Source: Pseudomonadota bacterium
Lineage (GTDB): Bacteria; Pseudomonadota; Alphaproteobacteria; Reyranellales; Reyranellaceae
Reading direction: 5' to 3'
Assembly (NCBI GenBank): GCA_023416135.1
Contig: JAEZIF010000130.1
Span: forward strand, 1 to 29,746
DNA: 29,746 nucleotides
Made by a program: the position numbers and the translations under genes. This document shows positions 16,445 to 23,306 of the stretch, piece after piece. Positions within the stretch are counted from its first letter, which is position 1; each line of letters starts with the position of its first letter. The notes beneath the pieces were generated by a model that was not told the DNA's origin, searched no databases, and worked only from the letters and a program-made list of their open reading frames with translations.

Positions 16445-17103
16445 TTCAATGCTTTGACGATGGTGTCGGTGGGCGCGGTCCAGCCGACGATGCCGCCTTG
16501 GGCGCGGATCATGGCGAGCGTCACGGCCTTGAACTCGGGGAAATAGCTCTCGGTCGCGTCCTCGGCCAGCAAGCACTCGTAGCCGCGGTCGTTGGCCTCG
16601 CGCATAGTGGTCTGCACGCAGACCTCGGTGGTGACGCCGGCGAACACCAGATGGCCGATGCCCTGGCGCTTAAGGATGTCGTCGAGCGGCGTCGCGTAGA
16701 AGGCGCCCTTGCCCGGTTTGACGATCACCGCCTCGCCCGGCAAGGCCGCGAGCTCGGGCACCAGGTCGTTGCCCGGCTCGCCATCGACCAGGATGCGGCC
16801 CATCGGGCCTTCATCGCCGATGGTGAGCTTGCCGCGGCCGCGGGCGCGCTTGGACGGCGGGCAGTCGGAAAGGTCGGGCCTGTGGCCCTCGCGGGTATGG
16901 ATGATGGGAAGCCGGGCGGCGCGAAAGCCGTCGATCAGGCGCCGCACGGTGGGAACGATCTTGGCCAGCGGGCGCACGTCATTGCCCAGCACCGAGCCGA
17001 AGCCGCCCTCCTCGACGAAGTCGCGCTGCATGTCGATGACGATCAGCGCCAGTCGGCCCATGGGGAAGCTGTACTCGTACGGCTGGGCGGCGATGGCAGG
17101 CAT
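16441..17103 (-). CDS. Isochorismatase-family cysteine hydrolase (amidohydrolase)
   Basis: Cytosolic cysteine hydrolase of 220 residues. The Asp-Lys-Cys catalytic triad is visible: Asp24 in VIDMQRDF, Lys129 in VKPGKGAFYAT, Cys162 in GVTTEVCVQTT. This branch contains ureidoacrylate, biuret, triuret and other N-carbamoyl or amide hydrolases rather than true isochorismatases. It has GGFGSVLG and a longer insert (about 75-105), RPDLSDCPPSKRARG, usual in the soil-bacterium subgroup. The gene begins 3 nt after the permease stop, with GGAAAG upstream, and overlaps the amidase start by ATGA. It is therefore firmly part of the BMP transporter operon and probably acts on the imported compound or its first product. 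Confidence 0.92.
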   Translation of the reverse strand: MPAIAAQPYEYSFPMGRLALIVIDMQRDFVEEGGFGSVLGNDVRPLAKIVPTVRRLIDGFRAARLPIIHTREGHRPDLSDCPPSKRARGRGKLTIGDEGPMGRILVDGEPGNDLVPELAALPGEAVIVKPGKGAFYATPLDDILKRQGIGHLVFAGVTTEVCVQTTMREANDRGYECLLAEDATESYFPEFKAVTLAMIRAQGGIVGWTAPTDTIVKALK

Positions 17104-17106
17104 GAT

Positions 17107-18027
17107 CTACTTTCCACGCTGGAACGGCACGGTGAGGGACGTCGGCGGCTCCAGGCGGCCGACGACGCCCGCTACCGCCAGCAGCGCCAGCAGGTAGGGC
17201 AGCATCAGCAGGAAGGCGGTGGGCACGTGGACGCCCATGGCCGGCAACTGGAACTGCAGCGCCGTGGCCGCGCCGAACAGGAGACAGGCGGCGATGGTGC
17301 GGCCGATGTTCCAGCCGCCGAAGATCACCGCGGCGAGCGCGAGATAGCCCGCGCCGTTGGTCATGTTCTCGGTGAAGGTATGGATGTCGGCGATCGAGAT
17401 GAAGGCGCCGGCGAACCCCGCCATGAAACCGGTGATCAGCACCGCCTTCCAGCGCGTCGCCGCCACGGGGATTCCGGCCTTGTCGGCGCTGCGCGGCTCG
17501 TCGCCGACGGCGCGCACCGAAAGCCCGAACGAGGTATGGTTCAGCACGGCCCAGATCAGCACGATCAGCGCGAGGCCGACGTAGACGATGACCGACTGCT
17601 GGAAGAAGGCGGTGCCGGCAAACGGCAGGTCGCTCAGGCCCGCCACAGCGAGCTTCGGAAGACCGGGGATCTCCTCGCGCGACAGGCCGCCGAAGATGAT
17701 GCGGTAGAGCAACGTGGTGGCGCCCAGCGCCAGGATGTTGAAACCGATACCGACCACGAGCTGGTTGGCGCGCAGGTTCACACTGAGCCAGGCCTGCGCC
17801 GCCGAGACGATGACCGACGCCAGGACGGCGCAGGCGACGCCGAAGTATGGGCTGCCGCTGGCCCAGGAACCCAACGCACCGAAGAAGGCCGCCGTCAGCA
17901 TCATGCCTTCAAGGCTGAGGTTCAGGACGCCGGCGCGCTCGGAGACCAGCTCGCCGCTGGCCGCCAGCATCAGGGGCATGGCGAGCCGCAGGGTCGAAGC
18001 GATGAAGACGGCGAGCGTCTCTTCCAT
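17107..18027 (-). CDS. ABC transporter permease, BMP/nucleoside-type importer (second permease)
   Basis: Membrane permease of 306 residues, about eight to nine hydrophobic helices, of the branched-chain/ribose/YufQ-like group used with BMP-family binding proteins. It starts MEETLAVFIASTLRLAMPLML and carries ERAGVLNLSLEGMML, the hallmark early loop of this family, then GFNILALGATTLLYR, and a coupling segment AVGDEPRSADKAGI. The ATG shares one base with the preceding permease stop (TGATG), so the two are translationally coupled. I set the start here because longer open frames only overlap the upstream gene. It pairs with the permease at 18027-19106 to form a heterodimeric channel. Confidence 0.93.
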   Translation of the reverse strand: MEETLAVFIASTLRLAMPLMLAASGELVSERAGVLNLSLEGMMLTAAFFGALGSWASGSPYFGVACAVLASVIVSAAQAWLSVNLRANQLVVGIGFNILALGATTLLYRIIFGGLSREEIPGLPKLAVAGLSDLPFAGTAFFQQSVIVYVGLALIVLIWAVLNHTSFGLSVRAVGDEPRSADKAGIPVAATRWKAVLITGFMAGFAGAFISIADIHTFTENMTNGAGYLALAAVIFGGWNIGRTIAACLLFGAATALQFQLPAMGVHVPTAFLLMLPYLLALLAVAGVVGRLEPPTSLTVPFQRGK

Positions 18028-19106
18028 CAGCGGCCTCCCTGCAGCTTCTCGACCAGGATGACCGAGCCCGCGACGGCGATGACGATCAGGCCCTGGATGA
18101 CCAAGGTCAGCGCCGCCGGCACCTGTGCCATGATCTCCATCGAGATGCCGCCCGAGCGCAGGAAGCCGAAGAACAACGCACCTGCCAGCACGCCCAAGGT
18201 CGAGCCGCGCGACAGAAGGCCGACGACGAGCCCATCGAAGCCGTAGCCCGAGGAGAAGCCGGTTTTCAGGTAGTATTGCTCGCCCTGCAGCATGATCGCG
18301 CCGGCAAGGCCGCCGAAAGCGCCCGCGATGGCCAGGGCCACGACCAGGAGGATGCCGCCCGGCATGCCGGCGCGGCGCGCCGCCAGCTCGTTGAGGCCGA
18401 TGGCGCGCAGGCGGAGGCCGAAGGTCGAGCGCTGCAGGACGATCGCCGTGGCGACGGCCAGCAGCAGGCAGATGACGAGGCCGACGTGCAGAGGCGATCC
18501 GGGATCGCCGGTCAGGCCCGGCAGCTTGACCGCATCGGCGATCGGCAGGGATTCCGGCAGGGTCGCCGACGAGGTCTGCGGCTGGCGCAACAGCGCCGTC
18601 GATTGCACGCACCAGTAGACGAGCAGCAAGGCGACGAAGCCGAGCAGCAGGGTACTGATCACCTCGTTGGTGCCGAAGCGCACCTTCATGAAGCCGGCGA
18701 TGCCGCCCCAGAAGGCGCCGGCGAGCGTGCCGCCCAGCAGCGGCACGAGCACGGCGAGGGCAAGCGGCAGGTCTGCGATCGGCGACCAGAGGCCCAGCGC
18801 CGTGGCCGCAATGCCGCCCACGGCGATCTGGCCCTCGCCGCCCACGTTGGTGAGGTTGGCGCGGAACGCCAGGATGAAGCCGAGGCCCACCAGCGACAGC
18901 GCCACGGCACGGTTGATCGAGGCGCCGATCGCGAAGGCACTGCCGAACGCGCCGTCCATGAACGCCTCGATGGCGTCGGATACGTCCTTGCCGCTCGCCG
19001 CGATCAGCAGCAGGCCGACGATCATCGAGCCGATCACCGCGATGAACGGCACCGCCATGCCGAGCAGGCGACGGCGATCCGTCAGGGAGAGCGCGAGCGC
19101 CGTCAT
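18027..19106 (-). CDS. ABC transporter permease, BMP/nucleoside-type importer (first permease)
   Basis: Membrane permease of 359 residues, YufP-like. After a first helix (about 15-37) it has the typical NVGGEGQIAVGGIAAT segment, FGTNEVISTLLL, and the coupling segment AIGLNELAARRAGM. Its length and the large periplasmic insert between helices (about 160-205, TALLRQPQTSSATLPESL) are normal for the longer permease of this transporter class. The ATG at 19106 overlaps the ATPase stop as ATGA. Together with the BMP-type binding protein and double ATPase this is a complete nucleoside/nucleobase-class importer; the exact cargo is not readable. Confidence 0.93.
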   Translation of the reverse strand: MTALALSLTDRRRLLGMAVPFIAVIGSMIVGLLLIAASGKDVSDAIEAFMDGAFGSAFAIGASINRAVALSLVGLGFILAFRANLTNVGGEGQIAVGGIAATALGLWSPIADLPLALAVLVPLLGGTLAGAFWGGIAGFMKVRFGTNEVISTLLLGFVALLLVYWCVQSTALLRQPQTSSATLPESLPIADAVKLPGLTGDPGSPLHVGLVICLLLAVATAIVLQRSTFGLRLRAIGLNELAARRAGMPGGILLVVALAIAGAFGGLAGAIMLQGEQYYLKTGFSSGYGFDGLVVGLLSRGSTLGVLAGALFFGFLRSGGISMEIMAQVPAALTLVIQGLIVIAVAGSVILVEKLQGGR

Positions 19107-20641
19107 GCACCCTGTCCCGACATGAGAGCGCCGATGGCGCCACGTTCGCACATCTCGGCGGGGCGCTCGCCGACCAGCCGGCCGCGATAGAGCACGGCAA
19201 TGCGGTCGGCGACGGCTATGAGCTCGTCGAGCTCGCTGGAGATCAGCAGCACGCCGACGCCGCGGCGAGCCGCGGCGCGAATCTGGCGATAGACCGCCTC
19301 GACGGCGCTGACATCCAGTCCGCGCGTAGGCTGGGCCGCGACCAGTGCCACCAGCGGATCGAGAGTCAGCTCGCGCGCCAGCACAGCTTTCTGCTGGTTG
19401 CCGCCCGAGAGGCCGGAGAAGGCGGCTTCGGGGCTGGCAGCGCGCACGTCGAACGCGCGCATCTGTTCCTGCGCCGCCGCGTTCAGCGCACCGCGCTGCA
19501 GCAGGCCGAAGCGCGTGAAACGGCCGAGCTTGTTCAGGAACATGTTCTCGGCGACCGACATGGCGGTGACGCAGGCCACGGCATGGCGATCCTCGGGCAC
19601 AATGCCGCCGCCCGCCGCGGTCACGGCCGCGGCGCCGGCGTGAGTGAGGTCGCTGCCGCCGATATGGAAGTGCCCCTCGGTCGGCCGCAGCAACCCCGCC
19701 AGCACCATGCCGAGCTCGCTCTGGCCGTTGCCCTCGACGCCGGCCAACCCGACGATCTCGCCGGGCTTGATCTCGAGCGTGAAATTGTCGAGGCGCACCG
19801 CGCCGTGCCGATCGTGCACGGTGAGTCCGTCGCACACCAGCGCGAGCCTGGGCGGTGTGATCAACGGTCCGGGCGGCGCCGGCACCTCGCCGTCATCGGC
19901 CAGCGCGACGCCGAGCGGCTTCAGTTCGCGGCCGACCATGGCATGGACCAGCGCGCCCATGTCGGCGCCCTCCATGCTCTCGTCGGCGACCAGCCGCCCG
20001 GTGCGCAAGACGGCTACGCGGTCGGCGACCTTGGCGATCTCGGCGAGCTTGTGGGTCACCAGGATCACGGCGCGGCCGGAATCGGCGACGCGACGGCAGA
20101 TGTCGAGCAGCGCGCCGATCTCGCCCGGCGGCAGGACGGCGGTCGGCTCGTCGAGCACCAGAAGCTTGGGATTGCGCATCAGGCACTTCACGATCTCGGC
20201 GCGCTGGCGTTCGCCGACCGAGAGCTCGCCGACCACCGAATCGGGATCGAGAGCGAAGCCGAAGCTCTCGGCGATGTCGCGAATCCTCGCACCGAATTCG
20301 TGGCGTTTCAGCACGCCCTTGACCTGCCCCAGCATCAGGTTCTCGACCACGGTCATGCGCGGCACCAGGCTGAAATGCTGGTGCACCATGGCGATACCCT
20401 TCTCCAGCGCCACCGCCGGACTTTCGGGCGCCCAGGCCGCGCCGTCGAAGGTCATGCTGCCGACGGTCGGCTCGTAGACGCCGAAGATCAGGTTGCACAG
20501 GGTCGACTTGCCAGCGCCGTTTTCGCCCAGCAGGCACTGCACGGAGCCCGGGCGCACATCGAGGCTGACGCCTTCGAGCGCCTGCAGGCTGCCGAAGCGC
20601 TTACCGAGATCCCGAAGCGACAGCAGCGATTCGGCGGACAA
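19103..20641 (-). CDS. ABC transporter ATP-binding protein with two nucleotide-binding domains (BMP-type importer)
   Basis: Fused double ATPase of 512 residues, YufO/RbsA-like. Domain 1 has Walker A GENGAGKST (39-47), signature LSVGERQRAEIVK and Walker B LLVLDEPTAVL. Domain 2 has a degenerate Walker A GVEGNGQSE, signature LSGGNQQKAVLARE and a weak Walker B VALVAAQPTRGLD, so only domain 1's P-loop is canonical; this asymmetry is normal for the class. The start is TTG at 20641. An in-frame TGA (the stop of the binding-protein gene) lies only one codon upstream, and no Met occurs near the N-terminus, so TTG is the only sensible start. It ends in an ATGA overlap with the first permease. Confidence 0.94.
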   Translation of the reverse strand: MSAESLLSLRDLGKRFGSLQALEGVSLDVRPGSVQCLLGENGAGKSTLCNLIFGVYEPTVGSMTFDGAAWAPESPAVALEKGIAMVHQHFSLVPRMTVVENLMLGQVKGVLKRHEFGARIRDIAESFGFALDPDSVVGELSVGERQRAEIVKCLMRNPKLLVLDEPTAVLPPGEIGALLDICRRVADSGRAVILVTHKLAEIAKVADRVAVLRTGRLVADESMEGADMGALVHAMVGRELKPLGVALADDGEVPAPPGPLITPPRLALVCDGLTVHDRHGAVRLDNFTLEIKPGEIVGLAGVEGNGQSELGMVLAGLLRPTEGHFHIGGSDLTHAGAAAVTAAGGGIVPEDRHAVACVTAMSVAENMFLNKLGRFTRFGLLQRGALNAAAQEQMRAFDVRAASPEAAFSGLSGGNQQKAVLARELTLDPLVALVAAQPTRGLDVSAVEAVYRQIRAAARRGVGVLLISSELDELIAVADRIAVLYRGRLVGERPAEMCERGAIGALMSGQGA

Positions 20642-20644
20642 CGA

Positions 20645-21634
20645 TCAGGCGTCCAGGACCTTGATCTTGCCCGACAGCAGGTCCTTCTTGATCTCCTCGA
20701 TCTTGGCCTTCTGTTCGGGCGTGGCCTTGCAGATCACCATGTCGGAGGCTTTCGGACCCATCGCCAGGCCGAACGGCTTGAACTCCGGCTTCCAGGTGCC
20801 GGCCGCCGCCTGCTCCATGGCGTACTCGACCTGGAAGCCGACACCGGTGATCGAGTAGGCGACATAGAGCGGATCGGTGCCGCAGCGATCGGTGTAGCTG
20901 CCGATGATGTGCGTGCCCTTCTCGCGCGCCGCCTGCTCCATGCCGCGCAGACCGAGATTGAGGATATGGTAGTGGATGTCGGCGCCCTGCGCGATCGCGG
21001 CCAGCGTCGCTTCCTTGGCCTTGGCGACGTCGTCGAAGTCGCCGGTGTAGCTCTCGAAATACTTGATGCCGGGATTGATGTACTTGGCGCCCTTGCCGAA
21101 CTCGATGCCGGCGTTCTTGATCGCCGGGATTTCCAGGCCACCGACGTAGGACACGCCGCCGGTCTTGGAGAGCATCGCAGCCGAGGCGCCGGCCACGAAG
21201 GCGATCTCGGCCTGGCGCACGTCGTAGCCCGAAACGTTGTCCGGCTTCTTCGCGTCGGCGTTGCCGCCGATGATGGCGAACTTCACCTTGGGGAACCGCG
21301 GCGCCACCTTGAAGACCGAGGCCTGGGTCTGGCCGCCGACGCCGATCACCAGCTCGTTCTTGCCTGCCAGGGTGACCAGCACCTGCTCCATGTCGCCGAA
21401 CTTCACGTTCTCGATGAACTTCACCGAGACCTTGGAACCGAGCTTCTTCTCGGCGGCCTTCATGCCGTCGTAACCCGATTCCATCCAGCCCTTGTCGGAC
21501 TTCGAGCCTGGGATCAGCACGCCGACATTGAGCGGACCGGCGGCGCGAACGGGCGCGCCGAGGCCGCCCAGCATCACGAGGCCCGCAGCGCCGGCCGTGC
21601 CGGCCAAAAAACCGCGACGATCGAACTTGTTCAT
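20645..21634 (-). CDS. BMP family ABC transporter substrate-binding protein
   Basis: Periplasmic binding protein of the Bmp/PnrA family, 329 residues. The N-terminus MNKFDRRGFLAGTAGAAG has a twin-arginine motif (Arg6-Arg7), suggesting Tat export, with likely cleavage after VRA at about residue 31. The mature part shows VGVLIPGSKSDKGWMESGYDG, KFAIIGGNAD, the family landmark SYVGGLEIPAI and GADIHYHILNLGLRG. Characterised relatives bind purine nucleosides, ribose-like sugars and related compounds. It is the first gene of the operon and follows a strong candidate sigma-54 promoter (21683-21698), which points to nitrogen-responsive expression. The cargo is probably a nitrogenous, nucleobase- or ureide-like molecule; that is inference. 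Confidence 0.93.
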   Translation of the reverse strand: MNKFDRRGFLAGTAGAAGLVMLGGLGAPVRAAGPLNVGVLIPGSKSDKGWMESGYDGMKAAEKKLGSKVSVKFIENVKFGDMEQVLVTLAGKNELVIGVGGQTQASVFKVAPRFPKVKFAIIGGNADAKKPDNVSGYDVRQAEIAFVAGASAAMLSKTGGVSYVGGLEIPAIKNAGIEFGKGAKYINPGIKYFESYTGDFDDVAKAKEATLAAIAQGADIHYHILNLGLRGMEQAAREKGTHIIGSYTDRCGTDPLYVAYSITGVGFQVEYAMEQAAAGTWKPEFKPFGLAMGPKASDMVICKATPEQKAKIEEIKKDLLSGKIKVLDA

Positions 21635-21682
21635 GGCTATGTTCCCCCGCTCCTCGAGCTTGTGATCCCCGACAGGGCAGAG

Positions 21683-21698
21683 GCAATCGGCGTGCCAA
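21683..21698 (-). promoter_or_regulatory. Candidate sigma-54 (-24/-12) promoter for the BMP transporter operon
   Basis: On the minus strand the sequence reads T-TGGCACG-CCGA-TTGC, a perfect -24 element and perfect TTGC -12 element. The GG and GC dinucleotides are 12 nt apart, the fixed RpoN spacing. It differs from the usual consensus only at the purine after TGGCACG and at the W after TTGC. Predicted start is near 21671, giving a leader of about 37 nt to the ATG at 21634. It needs an enhancer-binding activator; no NtrC-like site was recognised. Confidence 0.68.
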
Positions 21699-21715
21699 CT
21701 GGCAGGGAACTTGCA
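21699..21715 (+). promoter_or_regulatory. Candidate sigma-54 (-24/-12) promoter for the RutB-like hydrolase gene
   Basis: The plus strand reads C-TGGCAGG-GAAC-TTGCA. This matches YTGGCACGRNNNTTGCW with a single change (C to G at the sixth base of TGGCACG), and GG and GC are exactly 12 nt apart. Predicted transcription start is near 21726, leaving about 27 nt before the ATG at 21753 and its GGGGAG ribosome site. It stands back to back with the minus-strand promoter, the two -24 boxes forming tgcca-ac-tggca. Confidence 0.68.
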
Positions 21716-21752
21716 ACCGAGGGCGCATCACAAGGTCCTTTGGGGGAGATCG

Positions 21753-22529
21753 ATGGCCGACAAACTGCATCCTTTGGGCGCTCCGCGCGCCGGCTTCGCC
21801 TGGGGCGCAAATGCCCGAGAAATAGACATGGCGACGCCGCCGACGAAACCTGTTCCGCTCAGGATTTCGGCGACGCCGCAGAACATCACCATCGATCTCA
21901 AGCGCACGGCCATGATCGTGATCGACATGCAGAACGACTTCTGCGCCGAGGGCGGCTGGGTCGACCATCTCGGGGCCGACTACACGCCCGACCGCAAGCC
22001 CATCAAACCGTTGCAGAAGCTGCTGCCGGCGCTGCGCAAGTCGGGCGTGCCGGTGATCTGGGTGAACTGGGGCAACCGGCCGGATCTCGCCAACATGCCG
22101 CCCAACCAGATCCATCTCTACAAACCCGCAGGCACCGGCGTCGGCCTCGGCGATCCGCTGCCCGGCAACGGCGCGCCGGTGCTGCAGAAGGATTCGTGGG
22201 CGGCCGCGATCGTCGATGAACTGCCGCAGGAGCCCGCGGACATCAAGGTCGACAAGTATCGCATCTCGGGGTTCTGGGACACGCCGCTCGATTCCATCCT
22301 GCGCAACCTCGGCACGCGCACCGTCCTGTTCTCCGGCGTCAACACCGACCAATGCGTGCTGCATTCGCTGACCGACGCCAACTTCCTCGGCTATGGCTGC
22401 GTCCTGGTCGAGGATTGCTGCGCCACCACGTCGCCCGACTTCTGCACCGAGGCAACGGTGTGGAACGTCAAGAAGTGCTTCGGCTTCGTCACCGATTCGG
22501 GGAAGATACTGAGAGCCCTGAAGAAGTAA
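21753..22529 (+). CDS. RutB-like cysteine hydrolase (isochorismatase family)
   Basis: Cytosolic cysteine hydrolase of 258 residues. Triad residues are Asp58 in VIDMQNDFC, Lys168 in VDKYRISGFWDT and Cys201 in NTDQCVLHS. The SGFWDTPLDSILRNLG segment closely recalls RutB (ureidoacrylate amidohydrolase), but this gene is not in a rut operon. The ATG at 21753 has GGGGAG just upstream and gives the MADKLHPLGAPRAG N-terminus; a later ATG at 21828 would remove 25 residues. It is the first gene downstream of the plus-strand sigma-54 promoter and is followed after 8 nt by an alpha/beta hydrolase. It probably releases carbamate, ammonia or an amide group from an intermediate delivered by the divergent transporter operon. 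Confidence 0.9.
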   Translation: MADKLHPLGAPRAGFAWGANAREIDMATPPTKPVPLRISATPQNITIDLKRTAMIVIDMQNDFCAEGGWVDHLGADYTPDRKPIKPLQKLLPALRKSGVPVIWVNWGNRPDLANMPPNQIHLYKPAGTGVGLGDPLPGNGAPVLQKDSWAAAIVDELPQEPADIKVDKYRISGFWDTPLDSILRNLGTRTVLFSGVNTDQCVLHSLTDANFLGYGCVLVEDCCATTSPDFCTEATVWNVKKCFGFVTDSGKILRALKK

Positions 22530-22537
22530 CCAAGCGT

Positions 22538-23230
22538 TTGCGCCAACTCGTCCTGCTGCCCGGCTTCATGTGCGACAAGGACCTGTGGACCGACATGGTC
22601 CCGGGGCTCGATGCGCTCGGCACGATCCACTACGGCAACGTCTACGAGGATTCCACCCTCGAAGGCATGGCGCAACGTGTGCTCGCTTCGTCGCCCGAGC
22701 GCTTCGTTCTGGTCGGCTTCTCGATGGGCGGGTTCGTCTCCCGGGTGCTCGCCCTGATGGCACCCGAACGCGTGGCCGGCGTCGCCTTCGTCGCCTCGTC
22801 CGCGCGCGGCTACTCCAAGGAGGAGACCGAGCGGCGCAGGGCCGGTTATCGCCCCGGCGACCGGCCGCCGCGCGCCGCGGGCGCCGTTGCCACCGCGGCC
22901 GGGCTGCATCCCGACCGCGAGAACGATCCGGTTCTGCTCGACCGTCTGCGCGGCATGCAGCGACGCCTCGGTCGCGAGGTGCGCGCACGCCAGGCGGCGC
23001 TGGTCCGCCTCGACGGCTATGCCGACCTTGAGCGCATCGCCTGCCCGTCCCTGGTCGTGGCCTGCCGCCAGGACCGCCTGCGCAGCTTCGCCGAGACCGA
23101 GCGCATGGCTCGGCACCTGCCGAGCACGCGCTTTGCCGTCCTGGAAGATTGCGGCCACATGGCGCCGCTGGAACGGCCTCGCGAACTGACAGCGCTGCTG
23201 GCAAGCTGGATCGAAGAGGCGCGCCTCTGA
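22538..23230 (+). CDS. Alpha/beta hydrolase
   Basis: Alpha/beta-hydrolase-fold enzyme of 230 residues. It has LVLLPGF at the oxyanion-hole strand, the nucleophile elbow VGFSMGG with Ser62, a probable acid Asp in CRQDRLRS, and the catalytic His in DCGHMAPLERP. I chose the TTG at 22538, 8 nt after the RutB-like stop, because the next Met falls after the LLPGF oxyanion segment and would cut off the first strand. The frame is open further upstream but only inside the preceding gene. Unlike E. coli RutD it keeps a classic Ser nucleophile. It is probably co-transcribed with the RutB-like gene; esterase, amidase or C-C hydrolase activity cannot be told apart. Confidence 0.85.
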   Translation: MRQLVLLPGFMCDKDLWTDMVPGLDALGTIHYGNVYEDSTLEGMAQRVLASSPERFVLVGFSMGGFVSRVLALMAPERVAGVAFVASSARGYSKEETERRRAGYRPGDRPPRAAGAVATAAGLHPDRENDPVLLDRLRGMQRRLGREVRARQAALVRLDGYADLERIACPSLVVACRQDRLRSFAETERMARHLPSTRFAVLEDCGHMAPLERPRELTALLASWIEEARL

Positions 23231-23252
23231 CGCATGAGGTAATTTGTCGGAT

Positions 23253-23272
23253 CGGTCGGCTTGAACCGACCG
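23253..23272 (+). terminator. Hairpin after the alpha/beta hydrolase gene
   Basis: Perfect 7-nt stem cggtcgg (23253-23259) / ccgaccg (23266-23272) with loop cttgaa, 22 nt after the hydrolase stop. There is no T-run, so efficiency as an intrinsic terminator is doubtful, but the location fits. Confidence 0.45.
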
Positions 23273-23306
23273 TGTCCCATGCCATGTCTGGGCGAGGCAC
23301 CCGACC

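Noticed and set aside
16057..18246. 729-codon open frame on the plus strand
   Set aside because: It is antisense to the amidase, cysteine hydrolase and permease genes, is rich in His/Arg/Gln/Asp repeats with no motif, and arises from high-GC codon bias.
19583..22219. 878-codon open frame on the plus strand
   Set aside because: It runs antisense to the BMP-type ATPase and binding protein and into the RutB-like gene in another frame. The translation is low-complexity and has no family features.
6569..23230. Dispersed rut (pyrimidine degradation) operon: LLM monooxygenase, RutB-like, RidA, alpha/beta hydrolase
   Set aside because: The parts lie in separate operons and strands, the LLM protein lacks an obvious RutA character, the alpha/beta hydrolase keeps a Ser nucleophile unlike RutD, and no RutE/F/G is present. 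Only the superfamilies match.
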